DNA of 64,000 nt from DASQUK01 sp046723645 (GTDB lineage: Bacteria; Actinomycetota; Acidimicrobiia; Acidimicrobiales; VFJN01), in the NCBI GenBank assembly GCA_046723645.1, contig JBKOUY010000044.1:33665-97664 (forward strand), read 5' to 3'. Shown here in pieces: positions 47,168-57,540 of the stretch. Made by a program: the position numbers and the translations under genes. Below the pieces are notes generated by a model that worked only from the letters and a program-made list of their open reading frames with translations, ran no database searches and was not told the origin of the DNA. Position 1 is the first letter of the stretch, and each line of letters starts with the position of its first letter.

Positions 47168-47188
47168 TGTTCGCACGGTAGCCGGCGA

Positions 47189-47202
47189 TAAGCAATCGCT
47201 TA
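47189..47202. promoter_or_regulatory. LysR-type operator TAAGCAATCGCTTA
   Basis: This 14-base site has perfect inverted arms TAAGC/GCTTA and fits the TNA-N8-TNA pattern of LysR/CbbR boxes. It sits between the divergent LysR and coxM genes, just upstream of the LysR -10-like hexamer, a standard position for autoregulation and control of the divergent operon. Confidence 0.6.
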
Positions 47203-47291
47203 GGTGCCCGTGGACAGGGGCGATGGTGCGACGCACACTTCGCGCAACGGTTTCTCGGGCGCGGACCGCCGCCCGCCTGAGGGGAGGAAGC

Positions 47292-48173
47292 ATGCAGACG
47301 CCTGCGCCGTTCGAGTACGAGCGGGCCGGCAGCGTCGACGACGCCCTGGCCCTGCTCGAGCGCCACGGGCCCGAGGCCCGGCTCGTCGCCGGCGGCCACA
47401 GCCTGCTGCCGATGATGAAGCTGCGGCTGGCGCGACCCGAGGTGCTCGTCGACATCAACGACCTGACCGACCTGTCGTACATCCGCGTGGACGGCGACAC
47501 GATCGCCATCGGCGGCATGACCCGGCACGCGGAGCTGCTGGCGTCGCCCGTCCTGGGCGAGCACTACGCCATCTTCCACGACGCCGAGCGGGTCATCGCC
47601 GATCCCATCGTGCGTAACCGGGGGACCATCGGCGGTTCGTTCTGCCAGGCGGACCCGTCGGAGGACCTGGCGGCGGTGGGCTCTGCGGTCCGGGCCGAGA
47701 TGGTCGTCCGTTCCTCGGGTGGCGAGCGGACCATCCCCGCCCGGGAGTTCCACACCGGGCCGTACGAGACCGTGCTGGCGCCGGCCGAGATCCTCACCGA
47801 GGTGCGGGTTCCGATCCGGCCCGGCGCCGGCAGCGCCTACGAGAAGGTGGAGCGCCGGGCGGGGGACTGGCCGATCGCCGCTGCGGGTGCGTTCCTGACG
47901 CTGGACGGGGACACGGTGAGCGATGTGGGCATCGGGCTCACGGCGCTCGGGGCGCCGCACTTCTGCGCCCCCGACGCCGAGGACGCCCTCAGGGGTCAGG
48001 ACGCCACGGACGACAACCTGGCGGCCGCAGCCGACGCCGCCGCCGAGGCGTGCAACCCGGCCGCCGACCAGCGCGGACCGGTCGACTACAAGCGCCACCT
48101 GGCTCGTGAGCTCACCCTGCGGGCGTTGCGCCGCTCGGTGGCACGGGCGCGCGGCGAGGCCGAAGGAGGGTGA
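47292..48173 (+). CDS. coxM: Carbon monoxide dehydrogenase, FAD subunit
   Basis: The 293-residue product is the flavoprotein subunit of the molybdenum hydroxylase family. FAD-binding motifs are AGGHSLLPMMKLRLARPEVLVDIN (about residues 34-57) and the RNRGTIGGSFCQADPSEDLAAV segment; a C-terminal CO_deh_flav_C domain follows. It takes electrons from the Fe-S subunit. GGGGAGGAAG precedes ATG 47292. It is first in the order M-S-L, the order of form I (genuine) aerobic CO dehydrogenase operons. Confidence 0.92.
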   Translation: MQTPAPFEYERAGSVDDALALLERHGPEARLVAGGHSLLPMMKLRLARPEVLVDINDLTDLSYIRVDGDTIAIGGMTRHAELLASPVLGEHYAIFHDAERVIADPIVRNRGTIGGSFCQADPSEDLAAVGSAVRAEMVVRSSGGERTIPAREFHTGPYETVLAPAEILTEVRVPIRPGAGSAYEKVERRAGDWPIAAAGAFLTLDGDTVSDVGIGLTALGAPHFCAPDAEDALRGQDATDDNLAAAADAAAEACNPAADQRGPVDYKRHLARELTLRALRRSVARARGEAEGG

Positions 48174-48175
48174 CC

Positions 48176-48720
48176 ATGCAGGTGACGATGACCGTCAACG
48201 GCGAGGAAGTGTCCCGCGACGTGGAGCCGCGTCTGCTGCTCATCCACTTCGTGCGCGATCACCTCGGGCTGACCGGCACCCACTGGGGCTGCGACACCTC
48301 CAACTGCGGCACCTGCGTGCTGTGGATGGACGGCGAGCCGGTCAAGAGCTGCACCGTGCTGGCAGCCATGGCCGGCGGGCGCACGATCCGCACGGTCGAG
48401 GACCTCGAGCGCGCCGGCGAGCTCGATCCGATCCAGCAGGGATTCATGCAGTGCCATGGCTTGCAGTGTGGCTTTTGCACGCCCGGGATGATGATGACGG
48501 CCCGCTGGTTGCTCGACAACGATCCCGATCCCACGGACGCAGACATCCGGGAAGCGATCTCGGGACAGTTCTGCCGTTGCACGGGCTACGAGAACGTCGT
48601 GCGGGCGATTCGCTGGGCGGCGGAACACCCAGACGGTGAGGGATCGGGGGAGGCCGTGGAGCCTGGCGCCGCCGACGACAGTGCGGCGCCAGGCGACGCG
48701 GCGTCGGAGGAGGTGTCGGC

Positions 48721-48724
<4 letters not shown>
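48176..48724 (+). CDS. coxS: Carbon monoxide dehydrogenase, 2Fe-2S subunit
   Basis: The 182-residue product has two 2Fe-2S clusters: a plant-ferredoxin type (Cys39, Cys44, Cys47 in GCDTSNCGTC and Cys59) and a C-terminal type (Cys98, Cys101, Cys133, Cys135 in CGFCTPG and CRCTGY). It relays electrons from the Mo centre to FAD. An acidic tail of about 30 residues follows the last cluster and is longer than usual. ATG 48176 has GGAGG six bases upstream; the GTG at 48170 abuts that site. It overlaps coxL by ATGA. Confidence 0.94.
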
Positions 48725-51128
<2,404 letters not shown>

Positions 51129-51132
<4 letters not shown>

Positions 51133-52079
51133 ACCCCGACGTCGAGGCCCGGGCCGCCGAGCTGCGGCGGGATCGGGTCCCGTTCGTGCACGCCCGGGTG
51201 GTGCGCGCCGAGCGGCCGACGTCGGCCAAGCCGGGCGACGAGGCGGTGGTCCTGCCCGACGGCACGATCGAGGGCTTCGTCGGCGGGGCGTGCGCGGAGT
51301 CGACGGTGCGGGCCCAGGGCCTGTCGCTCCTCGACTCGGGCGAGTCGCTGCTGCTGCGAATCTCGCCCTCGGGCGAGCCCGGGGCACCGGGGGCGCCGGA
51401 GCCCGAGGGCACGCTGACCGTCGTCAACCCGTGCCTGTCGGGCGGGACGCTGGAGATCTTCCTGGAGCCCGTGATCCCGGCGCCGACGATCGCCATTCAC
51501 GGCGAGTCGCCGATCGCCGCCGCGCTCGCTGCGCTGGCGGAGCGCGTGGGCTTCGAGGTGGTCGAGAACGCGGGTGATGCAGTCGGCGGGGAGGCGGGCG
51601 GCCCGCCGGCCGCAGTGGTCGTGGCGTCCCACGGCCGCGACGAGGAGCCCGTCCTGGAGGCCGCCGTGCGCGCCGGCGTGCCGTACGTCGGCCTGGTGGC
51701 CAGCCGCAAACGCGGCGAGGCCGTCGTCGCCGCGCTCGAGCTCGACGACGCCCAGCGGGCCTCGGTGCACACCCCGGTAGGCCTCGACATCGGTGCCCGC
51801 ACCCCGCGGGAGGTGGCCCTGTCGATCCTGGCGGAAATCGTCGCTCGGCGTCCGCGTCCGTCGGGCACGGCGGGGTCGGCGACGGCGGCGACCGGGCCGT
51901 CGGTGGAGCCGGCGGCAACACCCGAGGTCGCCACCGACCTGGTGTGCGGCATGTCGGTGGTCGCCGACGACGCCGCCCTGCACCTGGACCACGCGGGTAC
52001 GCGCTACTGGTTCTGCGGGACCGGCTGCCTTCGTGCGTTCGCCGCGGATCCGAGCGCATACTTGCCGTCCGGCGCGTGA
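51129..52079 (+). CDS. XdhC/CoxI-family maturation factor fused to a YHS domain
   Basis: The 316-residue product has an N-terminal XdhC-CoxI domain (FVHARVVRAERPTSAKPGDEAVVLPDGTIEGFVGGACAESTVR), a Rossmann-like XdhC C-domain (IAIHGESPIAAALAALAERVGF...VPYVGLVASRKRGEAV...VGLDIGARTPREVALSILAEI) and, after a Thr/Ala linker, a C-terminal YHS metal-binding domain (VCGMSVVADDAALHLDHAGTRYWFCGTGCLRAF). XdhC-type proteins handle molybdenum cofactor sulfuration; the YHS cysteines could bring copper for the Cu-S-Mo centre, an inference. GTG 51129 overlaps the coxL stop. Confidence 0.85.
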
Positions 52080-52129
52080 CACGGACGGCGCGAGGCGGAC
52101 GCCGATGCGCCGCGACGAGCGAGGCGACG

Positions 52130-52618
52130 ATGACGCTCACCGACGAACTGCTGCGGAACGCCCGGATGTTCGCCGAGCGCTTCGACGAGGTCGCCCGCGC
52201 CCCCGTGCATGCGACCCACGTGGCCGTGGTCGCATGCATGGACGCGCGCATCGACCCTCACGCCATCCTGGGGCTCGCCTCGGGCGACGCCCACGTCATC
52301 CGCAATGCCGGGGGTGTGGTCACCGACGACGTGATCCGCTCGCTGGTGATCTCGCAGCGGCTGCTCGGCACGAGCGAGATCATCATCGTCCACCACACCG
52401 ACTGCGCCATGCTCACATTCTGCGACGACGACGTGAAGGCCCGGATCGCCGCCGACTCCGGCATCCGCCCGCCGTTCGCCCTCGAGGCGTTCTCCGACGT
52501 CGACGCCGACGTCCGCCAGTCGATCGCCCGCATCCACGCCAGCCCGTTCCTCCCCCACAAGAACGTGCGCGGCTTCGTGTACGAGGTCGAGACGGGAGCG
52601 CTGCGCGAGGTGTCCTGA
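52130..52618 (+). CDS. Beta-class carbonic anhydrase
   Basis: The 162-residue product is a short beta-carbonic anhydrase: VVACMDARIDPHAILGL carries the first Zn-binding Cys and the Asp-Arg dyad, and IIIVHHTDCAML supplies the Zn-binding His and Cys. RNAGGVVTDDVIRSLVISQRLLG is the typical helix between. It interconverts CO2 and bicarbonate. Position 50 bases after the XdhC-YHS gene, on the same strand, suggests it captures or hydrates CO2 made by CO dehydrogenase, which is an inference. Confidence 0.9.
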   Translation: MTLTDELLRNARMFAERFDEVARAPVHATHVAVVACMDARIDPHAILGLASGDAHVIRNAGGVVTDDVIRSLVISQRLLGTSEIIIVHHTDCAMLTFCDDDVKARIAADSGIRPPFALEAFSDVDADVRQSIARIHASPFLPHKNVRGFVYEVETGALREVS

Positions 52619-52632
52619 GGCCCTTACCGCCG

Positions 52633-52679
52633 TTCCTGGCGCAGAAGTGGTTGCGCAGTAACCACTTCGGTGCCAGGAA
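52633..52679. terminator. 47-base palindrome between convergent genes
   Basis: TTCCTGGC and GCCAGGAA form the outer 8-bp stem; GAAGTGGTT and AACCACTTC form a perfect inner 9-bp stem, with a small internal loop (GCA/GGT) and the apical loop GCGCAGT. Placement between the stops of the carbonic anhydrase gene and greA fits a bidirectional terminator; sequence perfection also fits a dispersed repeat. There is no T-tract. Confidence 0.7.
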
Positions 52680-52702
52680 ACCTCAGTCGACGGCCTAGGA
52701 CC

Positions 52703-53170
52703 TCAATCGATGGAGACGATCTCGACCTCGAGCTCGGCGCCCGTGGGAGCGGTGAACGTCACCGAGTCGCCGGGCCTGGAGCCGATGAGCGCCTCGCCCA
52801 GGGGCGACGAGGGGCTGATGACCTCGAGGTCGTCGTGCCGTTCCTCGATCGAACCGATGAGGTAGCGCTCGACATCGTCGTCGCCGGCGTAGCGGATGGC
52901 GACCACCGATCCGTGGGACACGTGCGCGCCGTTGTCGCCCTGGACGATCTCGGCGTTCTCGAGCATCGCGGAGAGCTGGCGGATGCGGCCCTCCATCTTG
53001 CCCTGCTCCTCCTTGGCGGCGTGGTAGTCGCCGTTCTCCGAGAGGTCGCCGAGCTCCCGGGCCGCCTCGATCTTTCGAGCGATCTCGACCCGTCCGCGCG
53101 TCGTCAGGTCCTCATACTCCGCCTGGAGGCGGTCATACGCAGCCTGCGAGAGGTGATGGGTCTGTGCCAT
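52703..53170 (-). CDS. greA: Transcription elongation factor GreA
   Basis: The 155-residue product has the N-terminal coiled coil (LSQAAYDRLQAEYEDLTTRGRVEIARKIEAARELGDLSENGDYHAAKEEQGKMEGRI), whose tip DLSENGDYHAAK holds the acidic residues that reach the RNA polymerase active site, and the C-terminal FKBP-like domain ending SPLGEALIGSRPGDSVTFTAPTGAELEVEIVSID. It rescues backtracked polymerase by stimulating transcript cleavage. It is monocistronic and divergent from the leuB leader. Confidence 0.95.
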   Translation of the reverse strand: MAQTHHLSQAAYDRLQAEYEDLTTRGRVEIARKIEAARELGDLSENGDYHAAKEEQGKMEGRIRQLSAMLENAEIVQGDNGAHVSHGSVVAIRYAGDDDVERYLIGSIEERHDDLEVISPSSPLGEALIGSRPGDSVTFTAPTGAELEVEIVSID

Positions 53171-53238
53171 AGACGCACCAGGCTAGGACGTCGTGACAAG
53201 TGGGCCAACGGCCGACTTCCCGGGGTTCGCCATCGCGG

Positions 53239-53268
53239 TTGACGCCACTCGGCGGTTCGGTGAACACT
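53239..53268 (+). promoter_or_regulatory. Promoter of the leuB-ilvE-cimA leader
   Basis: TTGACG (53239-53244) and AACACT (53263-53268) are separated by 18 bases; the leader GTG is 7 bases further on. The geometry is the same as before the leuA leader (TTGACG, 18, CAGCAT, 7). Confidence 0.5.
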
Positions 53269-53275
53269 TGCCGCC

Positions 53276-53314
53276 GTGCGTCCCCTCGCCGCCTCGGTAA
53301 TCATCATCGTGTAG
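53276..53314 (+). CDS. leuB-ilvE-cimA leader peptide [12 protein letters not shown]
   Basis: A 12-codon ORF with a GTG start and no ribosome binding site ends Val-Ile-Ile-Ile-Val (GTA ATC ATC ATC GTG) right before TAG. The downstream operon carries cimA, which commits pyruvate to isoleucine, and ilvE, so isoleucine/valine codons are the expected sensor. The stop overlaps the first base of a 10-bp hairpin followed by a terminator. The design equals the other two leaders. Confidence 0.83.
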   Translation: MRPLAASVIIIV

Positions 53315-53376
53315 CGCGCGTCGGCCGTCGACGTGCGCTCCCGACCGTCCACCATCGGTGGGCGGTTTGTCATTTA
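53314..53376 (+). terminator. leuB-ilvE-cimA attenuator: pause hairpin and terminator
   Basis: GCGCGCGTCG (53314-53323) pairs with CGACGTGCGC (53329-53338) with one G-U. Five bases later ACCGTCCACC (53344-53353) pairs with GGTGGGCGGT (53357-53366) with one G-U over a 3-base loop, followed by TTTGTCATTT. It lies about 30 bases before leuB. The antiterminator pairing is not obvious by eye. Confidence 0.8.
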
Positions 53377-53406
53377 TCGGCACAGGATCGACAACTCGGA
53401 GAGATA

Positions 53407-54387
53407 GTGAGCCACCGAATCGGAGTCATCGGCGGGGACGGCATCGGCCCCGAGGTCATCGCCGAGGCGCTCAAGGTCGTCCGGTCCACGGGCGTCGTCG
53501 TCGAGGCGGTTGACTACGACCTGGGGGGCGGCCGCTACCTGCGCGACGGCACGGTCCTGCCCGACGCCGTGCTCGAGGAGTGGCGGGGGCTGGACGCGCT
53601 GCTTCTCGGCGCCGTCGGCACCCCGGAGGTCCCGCCGGGGGTGGTCGAGCGGGGGCTGCTGCTCAAGATGCGGTTCGAGCTCGACCTCTACATCAACCAG
53701 CGGCCGTTCCTCGATCCCGGCCGGGACATCGACATCGTCGTGATCCGGGAGAACACCGAGGGCCCGTACGTCGGCGAGGGCGGGGTGCTGCGCAAGGGCA
53801 CGGCCCACGAGGTGGCCACCCAGGGCTCGGTCAACACCCGCATGGGCGTCGAGCGTTGCGTGCGCTACGCGTTCGACCTGGCCGGCCAGCGCCCCCACCG
53901 GCACGTCACGCTGGTCCACAAGACCAACGTGCTCACGTTCGCCGGCGACCTGTGGCAGCGGACGTTCACGGCGGTCGCCGGCGAGCACGCGGGCGTCGGC
54001 ACCGCGTACCACCACGTCGACGCCGCCTGCATTCACCTCGTGCAGGATCCGGGGCGCTACGACGTGATCGTCACCGACAACCTGTTCGGCGACATCCTCA
54101 CCGACCTCGCGGGGGCGGTCTCGGGTGGGATCGGGTTCGCAGCCTCGGGCAACCTCAACCCCGCCCGCACCGGTCCGTCCATGTTCGAGCCGGTCCACGG
54201 CTCGGCGCCCGACATCGCGGGGCAGGCCAAGGCCAATCCCGTGGCCGCCGTGCTGTCGGCGGCGATGATGCTCGACTTCCTGGGCGAGGCCGACGCCGCC
54301 GCCCGCATCCGCAAGGCCTGCGCCGAGCCGTCGGCGCTCACCGGAACCACCTCCGAGATCGGCGACGCCATCGCCGCTCGCGTCTGA
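53407..54387 (+). CDS. leuB: 3-isopropylmalate dehydrogenase
   Basis: The 326-residue NAD enzyme oxidises and decarboxylates 3-isopropylmalate, and would act on 3-methylmalate in the citramalate route to isoleucine. Seen are [23 protein letters not shown](T)[60 protein letters not shown] and [23 protein letters not shown] 53407 follows GGAGAGAT; the longer frame would run through the attenuator. It starts an operon with ilvE and cimA, behind an Ile/Val-rich leader peptide. Confidence 0.95.
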   Translation: MSHRIGVIGGDGIGPEVIAEALKVVRSTGVVVEAVDYDLGGGRYLRDGTVLPDAVLEEWRGLDALLLGAVGTPEVPPGVVERGLLLKMRFELDLYINQRPFLDPGRDIDIVVIRENTEGPYVGEGGVLRKGTAHEVATQGSVNTRMGVERCVRYAFDLAGQRPHRHVTLVHKTNVLTFAGDLWQRTFTAVAGEHAGVGTAYHHVDAACIHLVQDPGRYDVIVTDNLFGDILTDLAGAVSGGIGFAASGNLNPARTGPSMFEPVHGSAPDIAGQAKANPVAAVLSAAMMLDFLGEADAAARIRKACAEPSALTGTTSEIGDAIAARV

Positions 54388-54416
54388 CCACACCCAACAC
54401 GAGGGACCCCAGCACC

Positions 54417-55334
54417 ATGCCCATCACCCCCACCGAGAAGATCTGGTTCAACGGCGAGCTGATCCCGTGGGAGGACGCCAAGATCCACGTCCTCACGCAC
54501 TCGCTCCACTACGGGATGGGCGTCTTCGAGGGCATACGCGCCTACGAGACCGACGACGGCCCCGGCGTGTTCCGCCTGACCGACCACATGCGCCGCATGG
54601 AGCAATCGGCGCAGATCCTGATGATGCCGCTCCCGTACTCGGTCGACGAGATGGTGCAGGCGGTCAAGGACACCGTGCGATCGACGGGCCTGCCCTCGTG
54701 CTACATCCGTCCCATCGCCTACTACGGCTACGGCGAGATGGGGCTCAACACCCTGCCGTGTTCGGTCGACATGGCGATCGCCTGCTGGCCCTGGGGCGCG
54801 TACCTGGGCGACGACTCCCTCAGGAACGGTGTCCGCATGAAGATCTCGTCGTGGGCCCGCCACGATCACAACATCATGCCGCCGGCGGCCAAGACCACGG
54901 GCAACTACGCGAACAGCTCGCTGGCAAAGGTCGAGGCTCTCAAGGCCGGCTACGACGAGGCCCTGCTGCTGAACCGCGCCGGCTTCGTGTCTGAGTGCAC
55001 GGGCGAGAACGTGTTCGTCGCCCGCAACGGCAAGCTCATCACCCCGCCGCTGTCGGCCGGCGCCCTGGAGGGCATTACGCAGAGCACCGTGATCGCGATC
55101 GCCCACGACCTCGGCTTCGACGTGGAGTTCGGCCAGCTGTCGCGCAGCGACGCCTACATCGCCGAGGAGATGTTCGTGTGCGGGACCGCCGCCGAGGTCT
55201 CGTCGGTCCGCTCGGTGGACGACAGGGAGATCCCGTGCCCGGGGCCCATGTCCCTGGCGATCGGCGAGGAGTACGGCCGCGTCGTGCGCGGCCAGGTCGA
55301 CAGGTACAAGGACTGGGTCGAGCATGTCCACTGA
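54417..55334 (+). CDS. ilvE: Branched-chain amino acid aminotransferase
   Basis: The 305-residue class IV PLP enzyme makes the last step to valine, leucine and isoleucine. It has IWFNGELIPWEDAKIHVLTHSLHYGMGVFEGIRAY, the Schiff-base Lys159 in PPAAKTTGNYANS, FVSECTGENVFV (Glu193) and EEMFVCGTAAEVSSV, following the type I (E. coli-like) pattern. GAGGGA precedes ATG 54417. It overlaps cimA by 11 bases. Confidence 0.95.
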   Translation: MPITPTEKIWFNGELIPWEDAKIHVLTHSLHYGMGVFEGIRAYETDDGPGVFRLTDHMRRMEQSAQILMMPLPYSVDEMVQAVKDTVRSTGLPSCYIRPIAYYGYGEMGLNTLPCSVDMAIACWPWGAYLGDDSLRNGVRMKISSWARHDHNIMPPAAKTTGNYANSSLAKVEALKAGYDEALLLNRAGFVSECTGENVFVARNGKLITPPLSAGALEGITQSTVIAIAHDLGFDVEFGQLSRSDAYIAEEMFVCGTAAEVSSVRSVDDREIPCPGPMSLAIGEEYGRVVRGQVDRYKDWVEHVH

Positions 55335-56994
55335 CGTACCCGGCGCGGCGGCGGCCCCGGACGCGCCCGCTGCCGTCGACATCTTCGACACGACCCTGCG
55401 GGACGGGGCGCAGTTCGAGGGGATCTCGCTGTCCGTGGAGGACAAGCTGCGGGTGGCCGAGCAGCTCGACTGGCTCGGGGTCCGGTGGATCGAGGGCGGC
55501 TACCCGCAGGCCAACCCCAGGGACGCCGAGTTCTTTCGCCGGGCGCCGCGCGACCTGCGCCTGGACACCGCCACGCTGGTGGCGTTCGGGTCGACGCGCC
55601 GCCCCGCCGGGAAGGTGGACGTCGACCCCACGCTGGCCGCCCTCGTCGACAGCGGAGTGTCCACCGCCTGCATCGTGGGCAAGAGCTGGGACTTCCACGT
55701 GACCGAGGCGCTCGGCACCAGCCTCGACGAGGGTGTCGCGATGGTGGGCGACTCCGTGCGGTTCCTGCGGGCCCAGGGTCTGCGGGTGTTCTTCGACGCC
55801 GAGCACTTCTTCGACGGCTACAAGGCCAACCCCGAGTACGGCCTGCGGGTGCTGGAGGCCGCAGCCACCGAGGGGGCCGAGGTGCTGGTCCTGTGCGACA
55901 CCAACGGCGGTTCGCTCCCGCACGAGGTCCAGCGCATCGTGGGCGAGGTGGGCGCCTACTTCGGTGCCGACCAGCAGGTCGGGATCCACACCCAGAACGA
56001 CAGCGGCTGCGCGGTGGCCAACTCCGTGGCCGCGGTCGTCGCCGGGGCGACCCACCTGCAGGGAACGGTCAACGGCTACGGCGAGCGGACGGGCAACGCC
56101 AACCTCATGACCTGCATCCCCAACCTCCAGCTCAAGATGGGCATCCGCTGCCTGCCGGAGTCGCGGCTCGACCGGCTCACGGCGGTCAGCCGCCACGTCG
56201 CCGAGCTCGTCAACCTGCCGCCACACTCGGCCGACCCCTACGTCGGGGCGTCGGCGTTCGCCCACAAGGGCGGGCTGCACACGTCTGCGCTCGGCAAGGT
56301 CGGTGGCGCCAGCTATGAGCACGTCGACCCGGCGCTCGTAGGCAACCACACTCGCGTGCTGGTGTCCGATCTCGGCGGCCGGTCGGGCATGGCCCTCAAG
56401 GCCAAGGAGTTCGGCGTCGAGCTCGACGGCCGCGGCGCGGCCGAGCTGTCCGACCGGCTGAAGCACCTCGAGGCCGATGGGTACCAGTTCGAGGCGGCCG
56501 ACGCCTCCCTCGAGCTGCTCATGCGGGAGGCCGGGGCGTGGCGCCAGCCGTACTTCCAGCTCGAGGGCTACCGGGTCACGACGTACCACCGCAATGCCGT
56601 CCGGGGCGGTGCCCCCATCGAGGACGGCGAGTCGATGATCGACACCGAGGCCACGGTCAAGGTGTGGGTGGGCGACGAGCGCCTCGTGGCCGTCGGCGAG
56701 GGGAACGGTCCCGTCAACGCACTGGACGCGGCGCTACGGTCGGTGCTGACCGAGCGCTACCCGCAGCTGGAGCGGATCCACCTGACCGACTTCAAGGTGC
56801 GGGTGCTCGAGGGCGCGGCGGCCACCGGGGCGGTCGTACGGGTGCTCATCGACTCGGCCGACGGCGACCGCACCTGGTCGACCATCGGTGTCAGCGAGAA
56901 CGTGATCGAGGCGTCGTGGCAGGCGCTCGTCGACTCGCTGGTCTACGGCCTGTTCAAGGCGTCGATCGGTTCCGGCACTGACGGTGCCGGATGA
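55324..56994 (+). CDS. cimA: Citramalate synthase
   Basis: The 556-residue product is a LeuA-like acyltransferase of the citramalate synthase type: FDTTLRDGAQFEGISLSVEDKLRVAEQLDWLGVRWIEGGYPQANPRDAEFF, DAEHFFDGYKANPEYGLRVLEAA, HTQNDSGCAVANSVAAVVAGATHLQGTVNGYGERTGNANL and a C-terminal LeuA dimer/regulatory domain with GEGNGPVNALDAALR. The HTQNDSGCAVANS and DGYKANP variants separate it from LeuA. It condenses pyruvate and acetyl-CoA, making 2-ketobutyrate independent of threonine. Its presence explains the Ile-rich leader. Confidence 0.92.
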   Translation: MSTDVPGAAAAPDAPAAVDIFDTTLRDGAQFEGISLSVEDKLRVAEQLDWLGVRWIEGGYPQANPRDAEFFRRAPRDLRLDTATLVAFGSTRRPAGKVDVDPTLAALVDSGVSTACIVGKSWDFHVTEALGTSLDEGVAMVGDSVRFLRAQGLRVFFDAEHFFDGYKANPEYGLRVLEAAATEGAEVLVLCDTNGGSLPHEVQRIVGEVGAYFGADQQVGIHTQNDSGCAVANSVAAVVAGATHLQGTVNGYGERTGNANLMTCIPNLQLKMGIRCLPESRLDRLTAVSRHVAELVNLPPHSADPYVGASAFAHKGGLHTSALGKVGGASYEHVDPALVGNHTRVLVSDLGGRSGMALKAKEFGVELDGRGAAELSDRLKHLEADGYQFEAADASLELLMREAGAWRQPYFQLEGYRVTTYHRNAVRGGAPIEDGESMIDTEATVKVWVGDERLVAVGEGNGPVNALDAALRSVLTERYPQLERIHLTDFKVRVLEGAAATGAVVRVLIDSADGDRTWSTIGVSENVIEASWQALVDSLVYGLFKASIGSGTDGAG

Positions 56995-57021
56995 GCGGCG
57001 TCCGAAGTATCGTTCCGGCCC

Positions 57022-57540
57022 GTGGCCGCCCCTGAGTACGTCCCGGAGCCGGCGGTCAGGCGCGTCCGGAACTACGAGTCGAACCCGTGGCGGCTCGAGT
57101 CCTGGCTGCCGGTGCGTCCGGGCGACGAGCCGTGGCACCAGCCCACGGGGGAGGGGCTCGGCTCTCCCGGTCCCGACCAGGGCTACATCTACGTGCTGGC
57201 CCGATGGTTCGAGGGCCAGCTGCAGCTGGCGCACGACGAGAACGAGCAGGACGCGCTGGTCGGATGCATCGGCGTCGCCCTCAAGCGGGCGTCGCTGTTC
57301 GGCCGGGCGCCGGTGGTGCACGACCTCACGGCCGCGCTGACCATCTGGGGGTTCCTGGGCGACGACCCGCCCGACCTGATCGCCTACCGCCAGCCGCTGT
57401 TCGCTGAGGTCGCCAACCCGCATCACTACTCCGAGCAGCGCCGCATCGTCGACCTGGTGTCCGAGGACGTGCTGCGTCTCACCCCGGACGAGATCGCCGA
57501 GCGGCATCGCGCCGACTGGCGATCCCTCCTCGCCCTGTAG
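57022..57540 (+). CDS. Hypothetical protein, 172 residues
   Basis: The product begins VAAPEYVPEPAVRRVRNYESNPWRLESWLPVRPGDEPWHQPTGEGLGSPGPDQGYIYVLARWFEGQLQLAHDENEQDALVGC. It is soluble, with no signal peptide. The middle ALVGCIGVALKRASLFGRAPVVHDLTAALTIWGFLG is helical. -10-like TATCGT (57008-57013) is 8 nt before GTG 57022, supporting a leaderless gene. I do not recognise the family. Its stop directly abuts the start of the kinase-like gene, so the two may be functionally linked. Confidence 0.7.
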   Translation: MAAPEYVPEPAVRRVRNYESNPWRLESWLPVRPGDEPWHQPTGEGLGSPGPDQGYIYVLARWFEGQLQLAHDENEQDALVGCIGVALKRASLFGRAPVVHDLTAALTIWGFLGDDPPDLIAYRQPLFAEVANPHHYSEQRRIVDLVSEDVLRLTPDEIAERHRADWRSLLAL

